In this document: piece after piece, positions 16,687-26,158 of the stretch
Layout of the letters: the number at the start of each line of letters is the position of its first letter
Position numbering within the stretch: position 1 is the stretch's first letter
NCBI GenBank assembly: GCA_007693855.1
Contig: RECU01000106.1
Span: forward strand, 1 to 43,973
Source of the DNA: Gammaproteobacteria bacterium
GTDB lineage: Bacteria > Pseudomonadota > Gammaproteobacteria > Steroidobacterales > PWYM01
DNA: 43,973 bases
Direction: 5' to 3'
Position numbers and translations under genes: made by a program
Notes under the pieces: model-generated
The model's database searches: none
What the model was told of the DNA's origin: nothing
What the model saw: only the letters and a program-made list of their open reading frames with translations

Positions 16687-17226
16687 TCAGCGGCGGCCGG
16701 AATTGCGGAAGTTCGCCTGCAGCGTCTCCAGGATGCGCGGTGTGATGTCGATCCCCGAGCTCGCGTAGACCACACCCTCGGCGACGATCATGTCGTAGTT
16801 CTCGCGCCGGGCGTAGTCCTGGATCTCGCGGACCAGCGAGTTCTGCAGCGCACCGAGCTCCTCGTTGCGGCGCAGGTTGAAATCCTCGACCAGCTCATTC
16901 TGGCGGCGGGCCAGATCGCGCTGGGTGTCGCGCAGCTGGCGCTCCATGTCACGGCGCTGCTGGTCGCCCATCACCGCCTCGTCGCGCTCGAAGCGCTGTT
17001 CGAGCTCACGCAGCTCGTTGGCACGGGAGACCAGGTCGCGCTGGCGCGGACCGAACTCGTCCTGCAGTGATTCCACCACCGCCTGGGCCTGCGGCGACTG
17101 GTCGAGCAGCGCGGCGAGGTTCACCACGCCGATCTTCAGCTGGGCCTGCGCCTGCCCGGGCAGGGCGAGCGCCAGAACGGCGGTGGCGAGCAGAGTGGTC
17201 AGGGAAAGCTTGCTTGCAGATGTCAT
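16687..17226 (-). CDS. skp: periplasmic chaperone Skp (OmpH family)
   Basis: Holds unfolded outer membrane proteins in the periplasm on their way to BamA. A signal peptide is clear: Lys6, hydrophobic LTTLLATAVLALAL, and cleavage after AQA near residue 28. The mature part starts KIGVVNLAALLDQSP, typical of the family, then forms the long charged coiled-coil arms (about 45-130). I chose the ATG at 17226 because GAGG stands nine bases before it and the signal peptide begins there; a TTG five codons upstream is less likely. It gives 179 residues (E. coli 161). It follows bamA by 11 bases, the standard bamA-skp-lpxD order. Confidence 0.93.
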   Translation of the reverse strand: MTSASKLSLTTLLATAVLALALPGQAQAQLKIGVVNLAALLDQSPQAQAVVESLQDEFGPRQRDLVSRANELRELEQRFERDEAVMGDQQRRDMERQLRDTQRDLARRQNELVEDFNLRRNEELGALQNSLVREIQDYARRENYDMIVAEGVVYASSGIDITPRILETLQANFRNSGRR

Positions 17227-17237
17227 AACGCCAAACC

Positions 17238-19649
17238 TCAAAATGCCGAGCCGATGGTGAACTGGAAACGCTCGGTCTGATCAGGGAACCGCCGATCATC
17301 GCCGTCGGAGGCGTTGAGCGGAATACCATAACTGAACCGGAAAATGCCAAGTGGGGCCAACCACTCCGCGCCAATCCCCACCGACTGGCGCAGATCGTCG
17401 AACGCGAAACGGTATTCGATCGGATCACCGAGCTGGTCGAAAAACTCGACACCGCCGGTAGAGAATACGTTGCCGATATCGTAGAACAGCACGAAGCGGG
17501 CCCGATTGCGCCAGGCTTGGGGGATCGGCAGCACCACCTCCGCCTGACCGGCGATCAGCAGGTTACCCCCGTAGGGATTGCCGAAGGTGTCGATCGGGCC
17601 AAGGCGGCTCTCACGGAAGCCACGAATACTGCCAGGGCCGCCGGCAAAGAAATTGCGGAACGGCGGGATCGCGGTGGTGTCGCCCAGCGCATCGGCATAG
17701 CCGAGATCCAGGTTGAATCGCATCGTCAGGTTGCGCCAGGGACGGACATACTGCGTCCCCCCGTAATTCACCGAGAAATACTCGACATCGCTGCCCGGGA
17801 TGGTGTATCCCAGGCTCAGCCGATGACGCGCACCCCGGTCGGCGAACAGTGCGCGGTTGCGACTGTCGAACACCCAGCCGGCCACCAGTTCGTAGGCGTC
17901 GAACTTGGTGCCGAGCACGGAGCGCTGCTCGTTCAGCGGCGTCTCGAAGGGATTGCCGTTGTTGCGCACCCAGTTCTGCGCCTGCAGGGTACTGAAGGTA
18001 TCCACCAGCAGTTCGGCGCGCTGCCAGTTCACACCGATCCGCAACGACTGGAATTCGGTGATGGGATAGGCGTACTCCAGGCCGGTGCTCAGCTGCTTGG
18101 TGGAGAAATCCGAGGCCTGGGAGACAAACTGCACGATGTCACGGTAGGACATCGAGATCGTGCGGCTGACGCCGTCGATGTTGGTGTAAGGATCGGTGTG
18201 CGAGATACTGTAGACGTCACTGAAGCGCCCGCTCTGGATTTCGGCAGCCACCCGCTGGCCCGTACCGCGGAAATTGCTGTGCACGAAGTTGCCCGACAGG
18301 ATCAGTCGCTGGCTGGCCGAGTAGCCAAGACCACCACCGAACTGCCCGGGCAGTCCGTACTCGATATCCACGTCAAGATCCACCTGGTCGGGCGTCCCGG
18401 CCACGGGGACGGTATCGACATCGACGCCATCGATGTAGGGCAGCCGCTGGATGCGGGTCTTCGACCGTTCAACCTGCACGTTGGACAGATAGGCGCCCTC
18501 GAACTGGCGCATCTCACGGCGAAAGACTTCGTCGTTGACCCGGTCGGTGCCCCGGAAATTGATCCGCCGGACATACACGCGATTGCGCGGCTCGATGTAG
18601 ATGGTGACGCTCGCCTCGAGGGTTTCACGGTCCAGCGTCGGCACCGGGTTGATGTCGGCGAAGGCGTAACCGTCGGCCCCCAGGCTGAAGCTGATCAGCT
18701 CGGCGGTCTGGTTGAGCAGCTGCTGCGAGAACGTCTGGCCCGGGCGCACCAGCACCAGTGCGTTCAGCCGCTCCTCCGATACCGGCAACTGCCCGGCCAG
18801 GCGCACATCGGAAATCGTGTAGCGCTCACCCTCGTCGATGTTGATGGTGATGAAGATGTCTTTCTTGTCGGGCGAAATCGCCACCTGGGTGGATTCGATA
18901 TCGAAGTCGGCATAGCCGCGATCCATATAGAACGATCGCAGCGTCTCGAGATCGCCTTGCAGCGCTTCACGGGCATAGCGATCGTTCTGCCGGAACCAGG
19001 AGTTCCAGCGCGGCGTATTCAGCTCGAACTGCCGCCGGAGTTCACGATCGCTGAAGGTCTCGTTACCGACGATGTTGATCTGGCGGATGCGAGCGCGATC
19101 GCCCTCGACGATGTTGATGGCAATGGCGACCTGGTTGTCAGGCAGTTCCTCCACCGTGGTGTCGACGGCGACCGCGTACTTGCCGCGACTGAAATACTGT
19201 TCGGTCAGGAACTGGGTGACCTCATCGAGGATCGCGCGGTCGAACGTACGCCCGGTGCGCAGCCCCACCCCCGACAGCGAGCGCATCAGGTCTTCGGTCT
19301 TGATGTCCTTGTTGCCATCGATGGTGAACGACTGGATCGACGGACGCTCCTGCACGGCGATGATCAGGGTCTCATCATCGCGGCGCAGCTCGACATCGCG
19401 AAAAAAGCCGGTCGCAAACAGCGCCCTGATGGCCTCCCGCGACCGGCGGGCGTCCACCGTATCGCCGAGATTGATCGGCAGGTAATTGTAGACCGTGCCC
19501 TCGGCAATGCGCTGCAGGCCCTCGACACGGAAATTCCGCACCGTGAAATCCTCGCCCTGCTGGGCCTGCGCCGCCACCGGCCCACTCAGGGCCAGCGCGC
19601 AGGCCGCCGCCAGAGCGGCGTTACGGCGTCGTGTCTTCGCTCGAATCAA
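17238..19649 (-). CDS. bamA: outer membrane protein assembly factor BamA
   Basis: Essential core of the BAM complex that folds beta-barrel proteins into the outer membrane. The product is about 803 residues (E. coli 810). A basic start (RAKTRRR), hydrophobic stretch and AQA cleavage site near residue 29 form the signal peptide. Five POTRA repeats follow (about 33-435), then a 16-strand barrel with the loop 6 motif IRGF and a terminal phenylalanine. No ATG or GTG fits: the frame before residue 1 runs inside rseP, and the signal peptide begins at TTG 19649, which overlaps the rseP stop as TTGA and has GAGG eight bases before it. The start call is therefore TTG. Confidence 0.95.
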   Translation of the reverse strand: MIRAKTRRRNAALAAACALALSGPVAAQAQQGEDFTVRNFRVEGLQRIAEGTVYNYLPINLGDTVDARRSREAIRALFATGFFRDVELRRDDETLIIAVQERPSIQSFTIDGNKDIKTEDLMRSLSGVGLRTGRTFDRAILDEVTQFLTEQYFSRGKYAVAVDTTVEELPDNQVAIAINIVEGDRARIRQINIVGNETFSDRELRRQFELNTPRWNSWFRQNDRYAREALQGDLETLRSFYMDRGYADFDIESTQVAISPDKKDIFITINIDEGERYTISDVRLAGQLPVSEERLNALVLVRPGQTFSQQLLNQTAELISFSLGADGYAFADINPVPTLDRETLEASVTIYIEPRNRVYVRRINFRGTDRVNDEVFRREMRQFEGAYLSNVQVERSKTRIQRLPYIDGVDVDTVPVAGTPDQVDLDVDIEYGLPGQFGGGLGYSASQRLILSGNFVHSNFRGTGQRVAAEIQSGRFSDVYSISHTDPYTNIDGVSRTISMSYRDIVQFVSQASDFSTKQLSTGLEYAYPITEFQSLRIGVNWQRAELLVDTFSTLQAQNWVRNNGNPFETPLNEQRSVLGTKFDAYELVAGWVFDSRNRALFADRGARHRLSLGYTIPGSDVEYFSVNYGGTQYVRPWRNLTMRFNLDLGYADALGDTTAIPPFRNFFAGGPGSIRGFRESRLGPIDTFGNPYGGNLLIAGQAEVVLPIPQAWRNRARFVLFYDIGNVFSTGGVEFFDQLGDPIEYRFAFDDLRQSVGIGAEWLAPLGIFRFSYGIPLNASDGDDRRFPDQTERFQFTIGSAF

Positions 19650-21022
19650 CCCAGAAGCCTCATGATGTCGTTGTAGAAGGCGAAACTCATGATCACCAGC
19701 AGCGCGGCAAGACCGAACTGCTGACAGATCAGCAGCGTGCGCTCCGAGAGCGGGCTGCCTTTCACCCACTCGATGAGTTGGTAGATGATCTGCCCGCCGT
19801 CCAGCATCGGGATCGGCAGCAGATTGAGAATGCCGAGGCTGATGCTGATGATGGCCAGGAAGTTCAGAAACGAACTCAAACCCAGCACCAGACTGAAGCC
19901 GGCATACTGTCCAATACTGATCGGGCCGCTGATGTTACGCACCGAAACGTCTCCGGTCACCATCCGCCCGAGCATCCGCAGTGTCAAACCGGTCATCTCC
20001 CAGGTCCGCACCCAGCCCTGCCCAAACGCCATCACCGGTCCATAACGCTGCTCCGCGCGCAGATGCTCCGCGAGTCCACGGGCCTGGTCAAGGTTGATCT
20101 CCGCTCCGATGCGCCCGACCACCTGCCCGTCGGCGACGACGCTGTCGATATCGAGCGTGGCCCGCTCGCGGCCGCCGTCACGTCGGAACTCCACCTCCAC
20201 CGGCTGGTCCGGGCGCGCACGGACGAACCCCACCCAGTCGCTCCAGTCGGCGATGGGCTGGCCGTCGGCGGCCAGAATCTCGTCGCCCTCGCGCAGCCCG
20301 GCGCGCGCGGCGCTGCCACCGGAGACCAGCGGGCCGAGCACCGCAGGCACCGACGGCGACCAGGGCTCGAGGCCCAGCCCAGGCAGCAGCGCACCCGGCT
20401 CCGTGAGCCGTGATTCGAGCCCCGCCACGGGAATCTCGGCCACCCGCGAGGGCGCATCGGGATCGGCGGCGACGGTCAGTCTGATCACGCCGTCCGCCAG
20501 CATGTCGTCGTACATGGCAAGCATGACGCTCTCCCAGGTGGGCGTCCGCTTGCCGCCGACTTGGAGAATCTGCTCGCGCTCCTGCAGCCCCGCACGGCCG
20601 GCAAGCGACTCTGCCGACACCGGGCCGAGCACCGGCGTCACCCCGGGCACGCCGACCATGAACATCAGCCCGAAGGCCACGACCGCAAAAGCGAAATTCG
20701 CCCCCGCACCGGCCAGCAGCACGGCAATCCGATGCGGCACCGGCCGATGGGTGAAGGCGCGCCCCTGGTCCTCGGGGGCCACGGGCCCCTCGCGCTCGTC
20801 GAGCAGCTTGACGTAGCCACCGAGCGGGATCATCGACAACCAGTACTCGGTGCGGTCGGCATCACGGCCGTGCCAGCGGACCAGCGGCCTCCCGAAGCCG
20901 ATGGAGAACCGCTCGACCTTGAAGCCCAGCCGCCGCGCCACCCAGAAGTGCCCGTACTCGTGCACGGCGACCAGCACGCCGATGGCCAGCAGAAACGCGA
21001 ACACGGAGATCAGGAAACTCAC
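19646..21022 (-). CDS. rseP: site-2 zinc metalloprotease RseP
   Basis: Inner membrane protease that cuts anti-sigma-E RseA after DegS, releasing the envelope stress sigma factor; it also clears leftover signal peptides. The zinc site HEYGH is at residues 21-25 in the first membrane helix, with the third ligand D408 in the C-terminal LDGG. Two PDZ domains lie between about residues 115 and 310, one containing [17 protein letters not shown], and further membrane helices follow. Length 458 (E. coli 450). The start is GTG at 21022, overlapping the dxr stop as GTGA. Its place just before bamA and skp links stress sensing to barrel assembly. Confidence 0.96.
   Translation of the reverse strand: MSFLISVFAFLLAIGVLVAVHEYGHFWVARRLGFKVERFSIGFGRPLVRWHGRDADRTEYWLSMIPLGGYVKLLDEREGPVAPEDQGRAFTHRPVPHRIAVLLAGAGANFAFAVVAFGLMFMVGVPGVTPVLGPVSAESLAGRAGLQEREQILQVGGKRTPTWESVMLAMYDDMLADGVIRLTVAADPDAPSRVAEIPVAGLESRLTEPGALLPGLGLEPWSPSVPAVLGPLVSGGSAARAGLREGDEILAADGQPIADWSDWVGFVRARPDQPVEVEFRRDGGRERATLDIDSVVADGQVVGRIGAEINLDQARGLAEHLRAEQRYGPVMAFGQGWVRTWEMTGLTLRMLGRMVTGDVSVRNISGPISIGQYAGFSLVLGLSSFLNFLAIISISLGILNLLPIPMLDGGQIIYQLIEWVKGSPLSERTLLICQQFGLAALLVIMSFAFYNDIMRLLG
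19647..19661 (-). promoter_or_regulatory. ribosome binding site and TTG start of bamA
   Basis: On the coding strand GAGG (19661-19658), an 8-base spacer, then TTG (19649-19647). The TTG overlaps the TGA of rseP. This fixes the bamA start where no ATG is available before the signal peptide. Confidence 0.75.
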
Positions 21023-22209
21023 GCGCCCTCACCCTGCAGGCGCGCGATGATCGCTCGCGCCTCGGCACGCGCGGCCGCATCGACGGCGACGATCTGCTCG
21101 AGCGAGGTCACCGTTTCCGGGGACAGCGTCTCCAGCACGCCAGCGACCACGCGGGCGATGTCGGTGAAACCGATCTCGCTGTCAAGGAACGCCGCCACCG
21201 CGGCCTCATTGGCCGCATTGAGCACCGCGGGGTGAGTCCCGCCGCTGCGTGCGGCCTGACGGGCCAGGCGCAGACAGGGAAAACGGGTTTCGTCGGCCAC
21301 GCGGAAATCCAGCGGTGCCGCAGCCACGAGGTCCAGCCACGGCGCCCCGGAGCGGATGCGCTGCGGCCAGCCGAGCGCGTGGGCGATGGGCGTGCGCATG
21401 TCGGGGGCACCGAGTTCAGCCAGCACCGAGCCGTCGTCATACTCGACCATCGAGTGCACGATGCTTTGCGGATGAATCATGACGTCCACGCGCTCCGGGG
21501 GCATATCGAACAGCCAGCAGGCCTCGATGATCTCCAGGCCCTTGTTCATCATCGTCGCCGAATCCACCGAAATCTTCCGGCCCATGACCCAGTTCGGGTG
21601 GGCGCAGGCCTCGTCCGGCGTCACCCTCGCCAGCCGCTCGAGCGGCGTGTCCAGGAACGGGCCGCCCGAGGCGGTAAGAATCAGTCGGCGCACACCCTGT
21701 GCGCCACCGTCCCCGTTCGGCAGACACTGGAAGATGGCATTGTGCTCGCTGTCGATCGGCACCAGCTCGCCACCGCCCTCGCGTACCGCCTCGAGCAGCA
21801 GGTGCCCGGCCATCACCAGCGACTCCTTGTTGGCCAGCAGCACCTGGTGGCCGGCCCGCGCCGCGGCCAGCGTGGGCAGCAGCCCCGCCGCCCCCACGAT
21901 GGCTGCCATCACGCGTCCGACCTCGGGCAGCTCGACCACCTCGGTCAAGGCCGCAGCACCCGCCAGCACCCGGGTCGGCAGGCCGGCGGCGGCCACCCGC
22001 TCCGCCAGGCGAGCCGCAGCAGCCTCATCCACAAGGACCGCGTACGCCGGCCGATGTTCCACGCATTGCGTGAAAAGCCGCTCATCATCCGTGTGCGCCG
22101 TCAGCGCCACCACCGGGAAACGCCCCGGGTTCTGCGCCACGACCGCGAGCGTGTTCTCGCCGATACTGCCCGTGGCACCGAGTATTACCAGGCCCTCAGC
22201 CCTCATCAT
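21019..22209 (-). CDS. dxr: 1-deoxy-D-xylulose 5-phosphate reductoisomerase
   Basis: Second step of the MEP isoprenoid pathway: NADPH-dependent rearrangement and reduction of deoxyxylulose phosphate; target of fosmidomycin. NADPH-binding [10 protein letters not shown] is at 11-20, LLANKES near 125-130, the metal ligands D153 and E155 are in [10 protein letters not shown], and [10 protein letters not shown] carries the third. Length 396 (E. coli 398). The ATG at 22209 forms an ATGA with the cdsA stop; the adjoining ATG at 22206 is equally possible. A longer in-frame reading to 22881 lies inside cdsA and is rejected. Dxr sits after cdsA as in Pseudomonas, not directly after frr as in E. coli. 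Confidence 0.97.
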   Translation of the reverse strand: MMRAEGLVILGATGSIGENTLAVVAQNPGRFPVVALTAHTDDERLFTQCVEHRPAYAVLVDEAAAARLAERVAAAGLPTRVLAGAAALTEVVELPEVGRVMAAIVGAAGLLPTLAAARAGHQVLLANKESLVMAGHLLLEAVREGGGELVPIDSEHNAIFQCLPNGDGGAQGVRRLILTASGGPFLDTPLERLARVTPDEACAHPNWVMGRKISVDSATMMNKGLEIIEACWLFDMPPERVDVMIHPQSIVHSMVEYDDGSVLAELGAPDMRTPIAHALGWPQRIRSGAPWLDLVAAAPLDFRVADETRFPCLRLARQAARSGGTHPAVLNAANEAAVAAFLDSEIGFTDIARVVAGVLETLSPETVTSLEQIVAVDAAARAEARAIIARLQGEGA

Positions 22210-23006
22210 CCCGCCCCCAACCAGCCCAGACCCAGCAGAAACAGCGGCGCAGCCGCAGACAGGCTGTCGACACGATCGAGGATGCCGCCATGTCCCGGCA
22301 ACAGCCGACCGCTGTCTTTCAGCCCGGCGTTGCGCTTGAACATCGACACGGTCAGATCCCCCAGCACCGAAATCATCACCAGCGCCGGTGTGAGCAGCAG
22401 CATGCCGACGACGGGCAATGACAGCGCCTGGGCCCCGGCCGCCGCGACCAGCAACGCCGCCACCAGGCCGCCGAGCACACCCTCCCAGGTCTTGCCGGGG
22501 CTGACCTGCGGGGCGAGTTTCACCCGGCCAAACGCGCGCCCGGCGAAGTACGCGCCGATGTCCGCCGCCCAGACGATCACCAGCAGCAGCAGGACCAGCA
22601 GCGGACCGTCCCCGGGACGGGTCACCAGCAGCGCGAGCACCAGCCACAAGGGCAGAAGCACAGCAAATCCGCAGAGCGCTGCGACCTGGCGCCCGATCGG
22701 CCGCGGGAAGCGCAGCACCCAGACGAAGGCCAGCGCCCACCAGGCCAGCGCCGTCCACAACACTGGCCGGGGATCGACCAGCAGTTCGGTGGTCAGCAGG
22801 GCCAGCGCGCCGACCAGGCCAACGAGGCCGACATAGGCCAGCCGCGGCACCCGCTGCACCAGGCCGAGGAAACCGCTCCACTCCCAGGCGCCGGCCAGCA
22901 CCGCCAGCGCCACGGCGAGGGTGGCTGCCATTGGCGGCAGCACCAGCAGCACCAGCAGGAGGACCGCGACCAGCACGATCGCGGTGAAGATGCGCGCACG
23001 CAGCAT
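22206..23006 (-). CDS. cdsA: phosphatidate cytidylyltransferase
   Basis: Makes CDP-diacylglycerol from CTP and phosphatidic acid, the branch point of phospholipid synthesis, in the inner membrane. The protein is nearly all hydrophobic helices. The family signature lies in the C-terminal third: S-x-x-GD (SVLGDL), [10 protein letters not shown], then [12 protein letters not shown]. From the ATG at 23006 it has 266 residues (E. coli 285). This ATG comes one base after the uppS stop (TGACATG). A longer in-frame start at 23213 would overlap uppS by some 200 bases and adds a sequence of no membrane or family character. Confidence 0.96.
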   Translation of the reverse strand: MLRARIFTAIVLVAVLLLVLLVLPPMAATLAVALAVLAGAWEWSGFLGLVQRVPRLAYVGLVGLVGALALLTTELLVDPRPVLWTALAWWALAFVWVLRFPRPIGRQVAALCGFAVLLPLWLVLALLVTRPGDGPLLVLLLLVIVWAADIGAYFAGRAFGRVKLAPQVSPGKTWEGVLGGLVAALLVAAAGAQALSLPVVGMLLLTPALVMISVLGDLTVSMFKRNAGLKDSGRLLPGHGGILDRVDSLSAAAPLFLLGLGWLGAG

Positions 23007-23007
23007 G

Positions 23008-23784
23008 TCAGCGACCGGCCTCGGTCGCGAGCGGCAGGGCGTCGGCCTGCAGCTGTTCGTCCGTGCGCCCGAAGCGACGGCGACGGGCAGCGAACTCGGC
23101 GAGCGCAGCGTCGAAATCCTCGGCGGTGAAGGCCGGCCAGAGACGCGGCGTGAAATACAGCTCGGCGTAGGCCAGATCCCAGAGCAGGAAATTGCTGATG
23201 CGCTGCTCGCCACCGGTGCGGATCAGCAGGTCGACACCCGGCAGTCCGGCGAGCGTCCGGTGCCCTTCGAAACAGCGCTGGTCGATGGCCTCGGGCGAGA
23301 GTTCCCCGCGGGCGACCCGGCTGGCAATTCTGCGCGCGGTCTGCACCATGTCCCACTGCCCGCCGTAGGCGGCGGCCACCACCAGCACCAGGCCGGTGTT
23401 CGCGCGGGTGCGCATCTCGGCCGCGGCCAGACGCTGCTGCAGGGCCGGGGCCAGGCGCTCGCGCTCACCGATGAAGCGCAGCACCACGCCATTGGCGTGC
23501 AACTCATCGAGCTCGCGGTCCAGGGCCTCGAGAAACAGGCTCATCAGCCGCGAGACCTCCTCGCGCGGCCGGCGCCAGTTCTCGCTGCTGAAGGCAAACA
23601 GGGTCAGTACCTTGACGCCGCGGCGCGCGGCCTGTTCCACACACTGGCGGACCGGCCGGACGCCGGCGCTGTGGCCCGCATGGCGCGGCAGACCACGGCC
23701 ACGGGCCCAGCGGCCGTTACCGTCCATGATGATGGCCACGTGCGCCGGTGGGGCGCCCTCGCTGGTGCCGAAGCCTCTGCTCAT
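23008..23784 (-). CDS. uppS: undecaprenyl diphosphate synthase
   Basis: Cis-prenyltransferase that extends farnesyl diphosphate with eight isopentenyl units to the C55 carrier lipid for peptidoglycan and O-antigen. The catalytic aspartate is D21 in IIMDGNGRWA; FAFSSENWRRP, the C-terminal RTGGEQRISNFLLW and YAELYF are family signatures. Length 258 (E. coli 253). ATG at 23784, 34 bases after frr. With Dxr, IspD and IspF in the same string, the cluster contains both the isoprene supply and its main user. Confidence 0.97.
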   Translation of the reverse strand: MSRGFGTSEGAPPAHVAIIMDGNGRWARGRGLPRHAGHSAGVRPVRQCVEQAARRGVKVLTLFAFSSENWRRPREEVSRLMSLFLEALDRELDELHANGVVLRFIGERERLAPALQQRLAAAEMRTRANTGLVLVVAAAYGGQWDMVQTARRIASRVARGELSPEAIDQRCFEGHRTLAGLPGVDLLIRTGGEQRISNFLLWDLAYAELYFTPRLWPAFTAEDFDAALAEFAARRRRFGRTDEQLQADALPLATEAGR

Positions 23785-23818
23785 CGGGCGCTCCGCTGAA
23801 GACCGGCGCGCAAGGCGC

Positions 23819-24376
23819 TCAGACCTCCATCAACTCGGCTTCCTTCTCAGTCAGCACTTCGTCGATCTCCGCGACGAAGCGATCGGTCAGTTTCTGGATC
23901 TCATCCTGGGCGCGGCGCTCGTCATCCTCACTGATGAGCTTTTCCTTCTGCAGCTCCTTGAGGTCACCCAGGGCATCACGGCGGATGTTGCGTATCGCCA
24001 CGCGGCCACCTTCGGCCTCGTTGCGGACCACGCGCGTGAGATCACGACGACGCTGCTCGGTCAGCGGCGGCAGCGGCACACGGATCACCATCCCCGCGGA
24101 GTTCGGCGTCAGGCCGAGGTCGGAATCGATAATGGCCTTCTCGACCACCGACACCATCGGGCGCTCGTAGGGAGCGACGGCCAGCGTACGGGCATCCTCG
24201 ACGCTGATGTTGGCGACCTGGCGCAGCGGCACACTCGAGCCGTAGTACTCAACGCTGAGCGACTCCAGCAGGCTCGGGTGGGCGCGTCCGGTACGGACCT
24301 TGCGCAGATCGTTGCGTAACGACTCCACGCTTTTCTTCATGCGTGTCGCGGCGTCTTTCCTGATGTCTTCGATCAT
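23819..24376 (-). CDS. frr: ribosome recycling factor
   Basis: Splits post-termination ribosomes together with EF-G. The chosen ATG at 24376 gives 185 residues, exactly the E. coli length, beginning MIEDIRKDA. It is preceded by GGAG at a good distance. Longer in-frame readings to 24457 would run into the pyrH end. The family core [15 protein letters not shown] is at about 25-39, and the three-helix bundle with [16 protein letters not shown] near the C-terminus completes the tRNA-like shape. The pyrH-frr order is conserved in almost all bacteria. Confidence 0.98.
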   Translation of the reverse strand: MIEDIRKDAATRMKKSVESLRNDLRKVRTGRAHPSLLESLSVEYYGSSVPLRQVANISVEDARTLAVAPYERPMVSVVEKAIIDSDLGLTPNSAGMVIRVPLPPLTEQRRRDLTRVVRNEAEGGRVAIRNIRRDALGDLKELQKEKLISEDDERRAQDEIQKLTDRFVAEIDEVLTEKEAELMEV

Positions 24377-24419
24377 GCCTGTCTCTCCGCTGGACATCCG
24401 GGCGCGGCCCGGCGGACCG

Positions 24420-25145
24420 TCATCCGTTCGCGACCTGGCTGCCGATCGGCTCACCACGCATCATGCGCATGAGGTCGCCTTCATTGTTCAGATTGAACAC
24501 CTGCAGCGGGAGATCGTTGTCCCGGCACATCACGATGGCCGTGGCGTCCATGACCTGCAGATCCTCACGCAGTACCCGCTCGAAGGACAGCGAGGGATAA
24601 TGCTCGGCGTCTGGATAGCGCACCGGATCCTGGCTGTAGACGCCGTCGACCTTGGTGGCCTTGATCAGCACGTCGGCGCCAATCTCGATGGCGCGCAGGC
24701 TCGCGGCAGTATCGGTGGTGAAAAACGGGTTGCCCGTACCGGCGGCGAAGATCACCACCCGGTTCTTCTCGAGGTGGCGGATCGCCCGCCGGCGGATGTA
24801 ATCCTCGCAGACCTCGTGAATCTTCAGCGCCGACATCACCCGCGCGAACACGCCGAGGCGCTCCAGCGCATCCTGCAGGGCCAGCGAGTTGATCACCGTG
24901 GCCAGCATACCCATGTGATCGCCGGTGACCCGGTCCATCCCACCCTGGGCCAGCCCGGCCCCCCGGAAGATGTTGCCGCCGCCGATGACCACCCCGATCT
25001 GCACGCCGAGCGCGCGGACTTCGCTGATTTCTCTCGCCACCCGGCGGATCATTGCGGGGTCGATACCGTAATCCATCTCTCCCAGCAGCGCCTCGCCGCT
25101 GAGCTTGAGCAGGATCCGGCGATAGACAGGCTGGACGTCGGTCAT
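24420..25145 (-). CDS. pyrH: UMP kinase
   Basis: Phosphorylates UMP to UDP; hexameric amino-acid-kinase fold enzyme, allosterically controlled by GTP and UTP. The 241 residues equal the E. coli length. [10 protein letters not shown] (11-20) is the nucleotide-binding start, [10 protein letters not shown] (53-62) the phosphate loop, and [13 protein letters not shown] and [13 protein letters not shown] the other family blocks. ATG at 25145, 48 bases after tsf, with AGAGGAA just before it. With PyrG in the same string it covers UMP to UDP and UTP to CTP. Confidence 0.98.
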   Translation of the reverse strand: MTDVQPVYRRILLKLSGEALLGEMDYGIDPAMIRRVAREISEVRALGVQIGVVIGGGNIFRGAGLAQGGMDRVTGDHMGMLATVINSLALQDALERLGVFARVMSALKIHEVCEDYIRRRAIRHLEKNRVVIFAAGTGNPFFTTDTAASLRAIEIGADVLIKATKVDGVYSQDPVRYPDAEHYPSLSFERVLREDLQVMDATAIVMCRDNDLPLQVFNLNNEGDLMRMMRGEPIGSQVANG

Positions 25146-25166
25146 GGGTTCCTCTCGGCTGCGGAC

Positions 25167-25172
25167 ATTCTA
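25167..25172 (-). promoter_or_regulatory. possible -10 element before pyrH
   Basis: TAGAAT (5 of 6 to the sigma70 -10) on the transcribed strand in the 48-base tsf-pyrH gap, about 21 bases before the ATG. The best upstream -35 (CTGACG) is 19 bases away, so the promoter would be weak. A secondary start for pyrH-frr is plausible but unproven. Confidence 0.25.
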
Positions 25173-25193
25173 GCCGATCCCGACGGTTCGGCG

Positions 25194-26063
25194 TCAGCCG
25201 CCGCGGACCTGAGCCATGACCTCCTCGACGAAGTTGTCCTGCTTCTTCTCGATGCCCTCACCCACCTCGAAGCGCACGAAGCCCTTGACCGTCGCGCCGG
25301 CAGTCTTCAGCAGTTTCTCCACCTTGACATCGGGATCCTTGACGAAGGGCTGACCGACCAGCGTGATCTCGCTCAGATACTTGCGCACCCGGCCTTCCAC
25401 CATCTTCTGCACGATCTCCTCGGGCTTGCCTTCCTGGCGAGCCTGCTCGAGCAGGATGTCGCGCTCCTTGGCCAGCATTTCCGGATCGACCTGATCGGCC
25501 GACACGCAGGCCGGGTTGGTGGCCGCCACGTGCATCGCCAGATCGCGCGCCAGGGTCTCGTCCCCACCCTCCACGTCGATGAGCACGCCAATGCGCGATC
25601 CATGCACATAACTGGCCAGGCGCCCGACCGCCTCGACCACGGTGAAGCGTCGCACACCGATATTCTCGCCGATCTTGGCGATCAGGTCGGTCCGTCGCTG
25701 TTCCAGGGTCATGCCATCGACCTCCAGCGCCATCAGCGCCGCCACGTCGGCCGGACGGTGCGCCAGAACGCTGCGGGTCACGAGATCGGCAAATCCGGTG
25801 AAATTATCGTCGTTCGCGACGAAATCGGTTTCGCAGTTGATTTCGGCAATCACGGCTGCGCCAGCCTCGTCCAAAACGACGATTCGGCCCTCTGCCGCCA
25901 CGCGGCCGGCCTTCTTGTCGGCCTTCGCCTGCCCGGACTTGCGCAGAACCTCGACGGCCTGTTCAAGGTCGCCATCGGCCTCCACCAGGGCCTTCTTGCA
26001 TTCCATCATGCCGGCGCCGGTGCGCTCGCGCAGGGCTTTCACTTGTGCTGCGGAAATAGACAT
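25194..26063 (-). CDS. tsf: elongation factor Ts
   Basis: Guanine nucleotide exchange factor for EF-Tu. The N-terminal UBA-like part has [16 protein letters not shown] (11-26), and the core holds [12 protein letters not shown] (about 77-88), whose TDFVAN contacts EF-Tu. Length 289 (E. coli 283). ATG at 26063 has GAGGAA eight bases before it. It follows rpsB by 95 bases that hold two strong hairpins, so S2 and EF-Ts output can be set separately. Confidence 0.98.
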   Translation of the reverse strand: MSISAAQVKALRERTGAGMMECKKALVEADGDLEQAVEVLRKSGQAKADKKAGRVAAEGRIVVLDEAGAAVIAEINCETDFVANDDNFTGFADLVTRSVLAHRPADVAALMALEVDGMTLEQRRTDLIAKIGENIGVRRFTVVEAVGRLASYVHGSRIGVLIDVEGGDETLARDLAMHVAATNPACVSADQVDPEMLAKERDILLEQARQEGKPEEIVQKMVEGRVRKYLSEITLVGQPFVKDPDVKVEKLLKTAGATVKGFVRFEVGEGIEKKQDNFVEEVMAQVRGG

Positions 26064-26091
26064 CGCTGCTGTTCCTCGTCAAACGGTGTAC

Positions 26092-26115
26092 GACCGGGCC
26101 GGCGACGGCCCGGTC
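26092..26115 (-). terminator. strong hairpin just before tsf
   Basis: Perfect 9-bp inverted repeat GACCGGGCC / GGCCCGGTC with a 6-base loop, extended by one more pair (26091 with 26116). It lies between rpsB and tsf, about 30 bases before the tsf start. No T-run follows, so it may act as attenuator, RNA processing site or stability element rather than a full terminator. Confidence 0.5.
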
Positions 26116-26129
26116 GGGATTGGGGCAGG

Positions 26130-26151
26130 CCGGCGGCCTGACGGCCACCGG
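26130..26151 (-). terminator. hairpin just after rpsB
   Basis: Nine-pair stem (26130-26138 with 26143-26151, one G-U pair in RNA) and a 4-base loop, starting 7 bases after the rpsB stop. Together with the hairpin at 26092-26115 it makes a tandem pair between rpsB and tsf. No T-run follows. In E. coli the same gap contains an attenuating terminator. Confidence 0.45.
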
Positions 26152-26158
26152 CGCACGC

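Noticed and set aside
17517-19676. Plus-strand open frame of 719 codons opposite bamA
   Set aside because: Antisense shadow of a certain gene with no signal peptide, motif or ribosome binding site.
19650-19769. Longer bamA start inside rseP
   Set aside because: It would bury the signal peptide 40 residues into the protein; the TTG at 19649 has a ribosome binding site.
22210-22881. Upstream extension of dxr by 224 codons
   Set aside because: Lies wholly within cdsA in another frame; the Dxr family begins at the NADPH motif right after the ATG at 22209.
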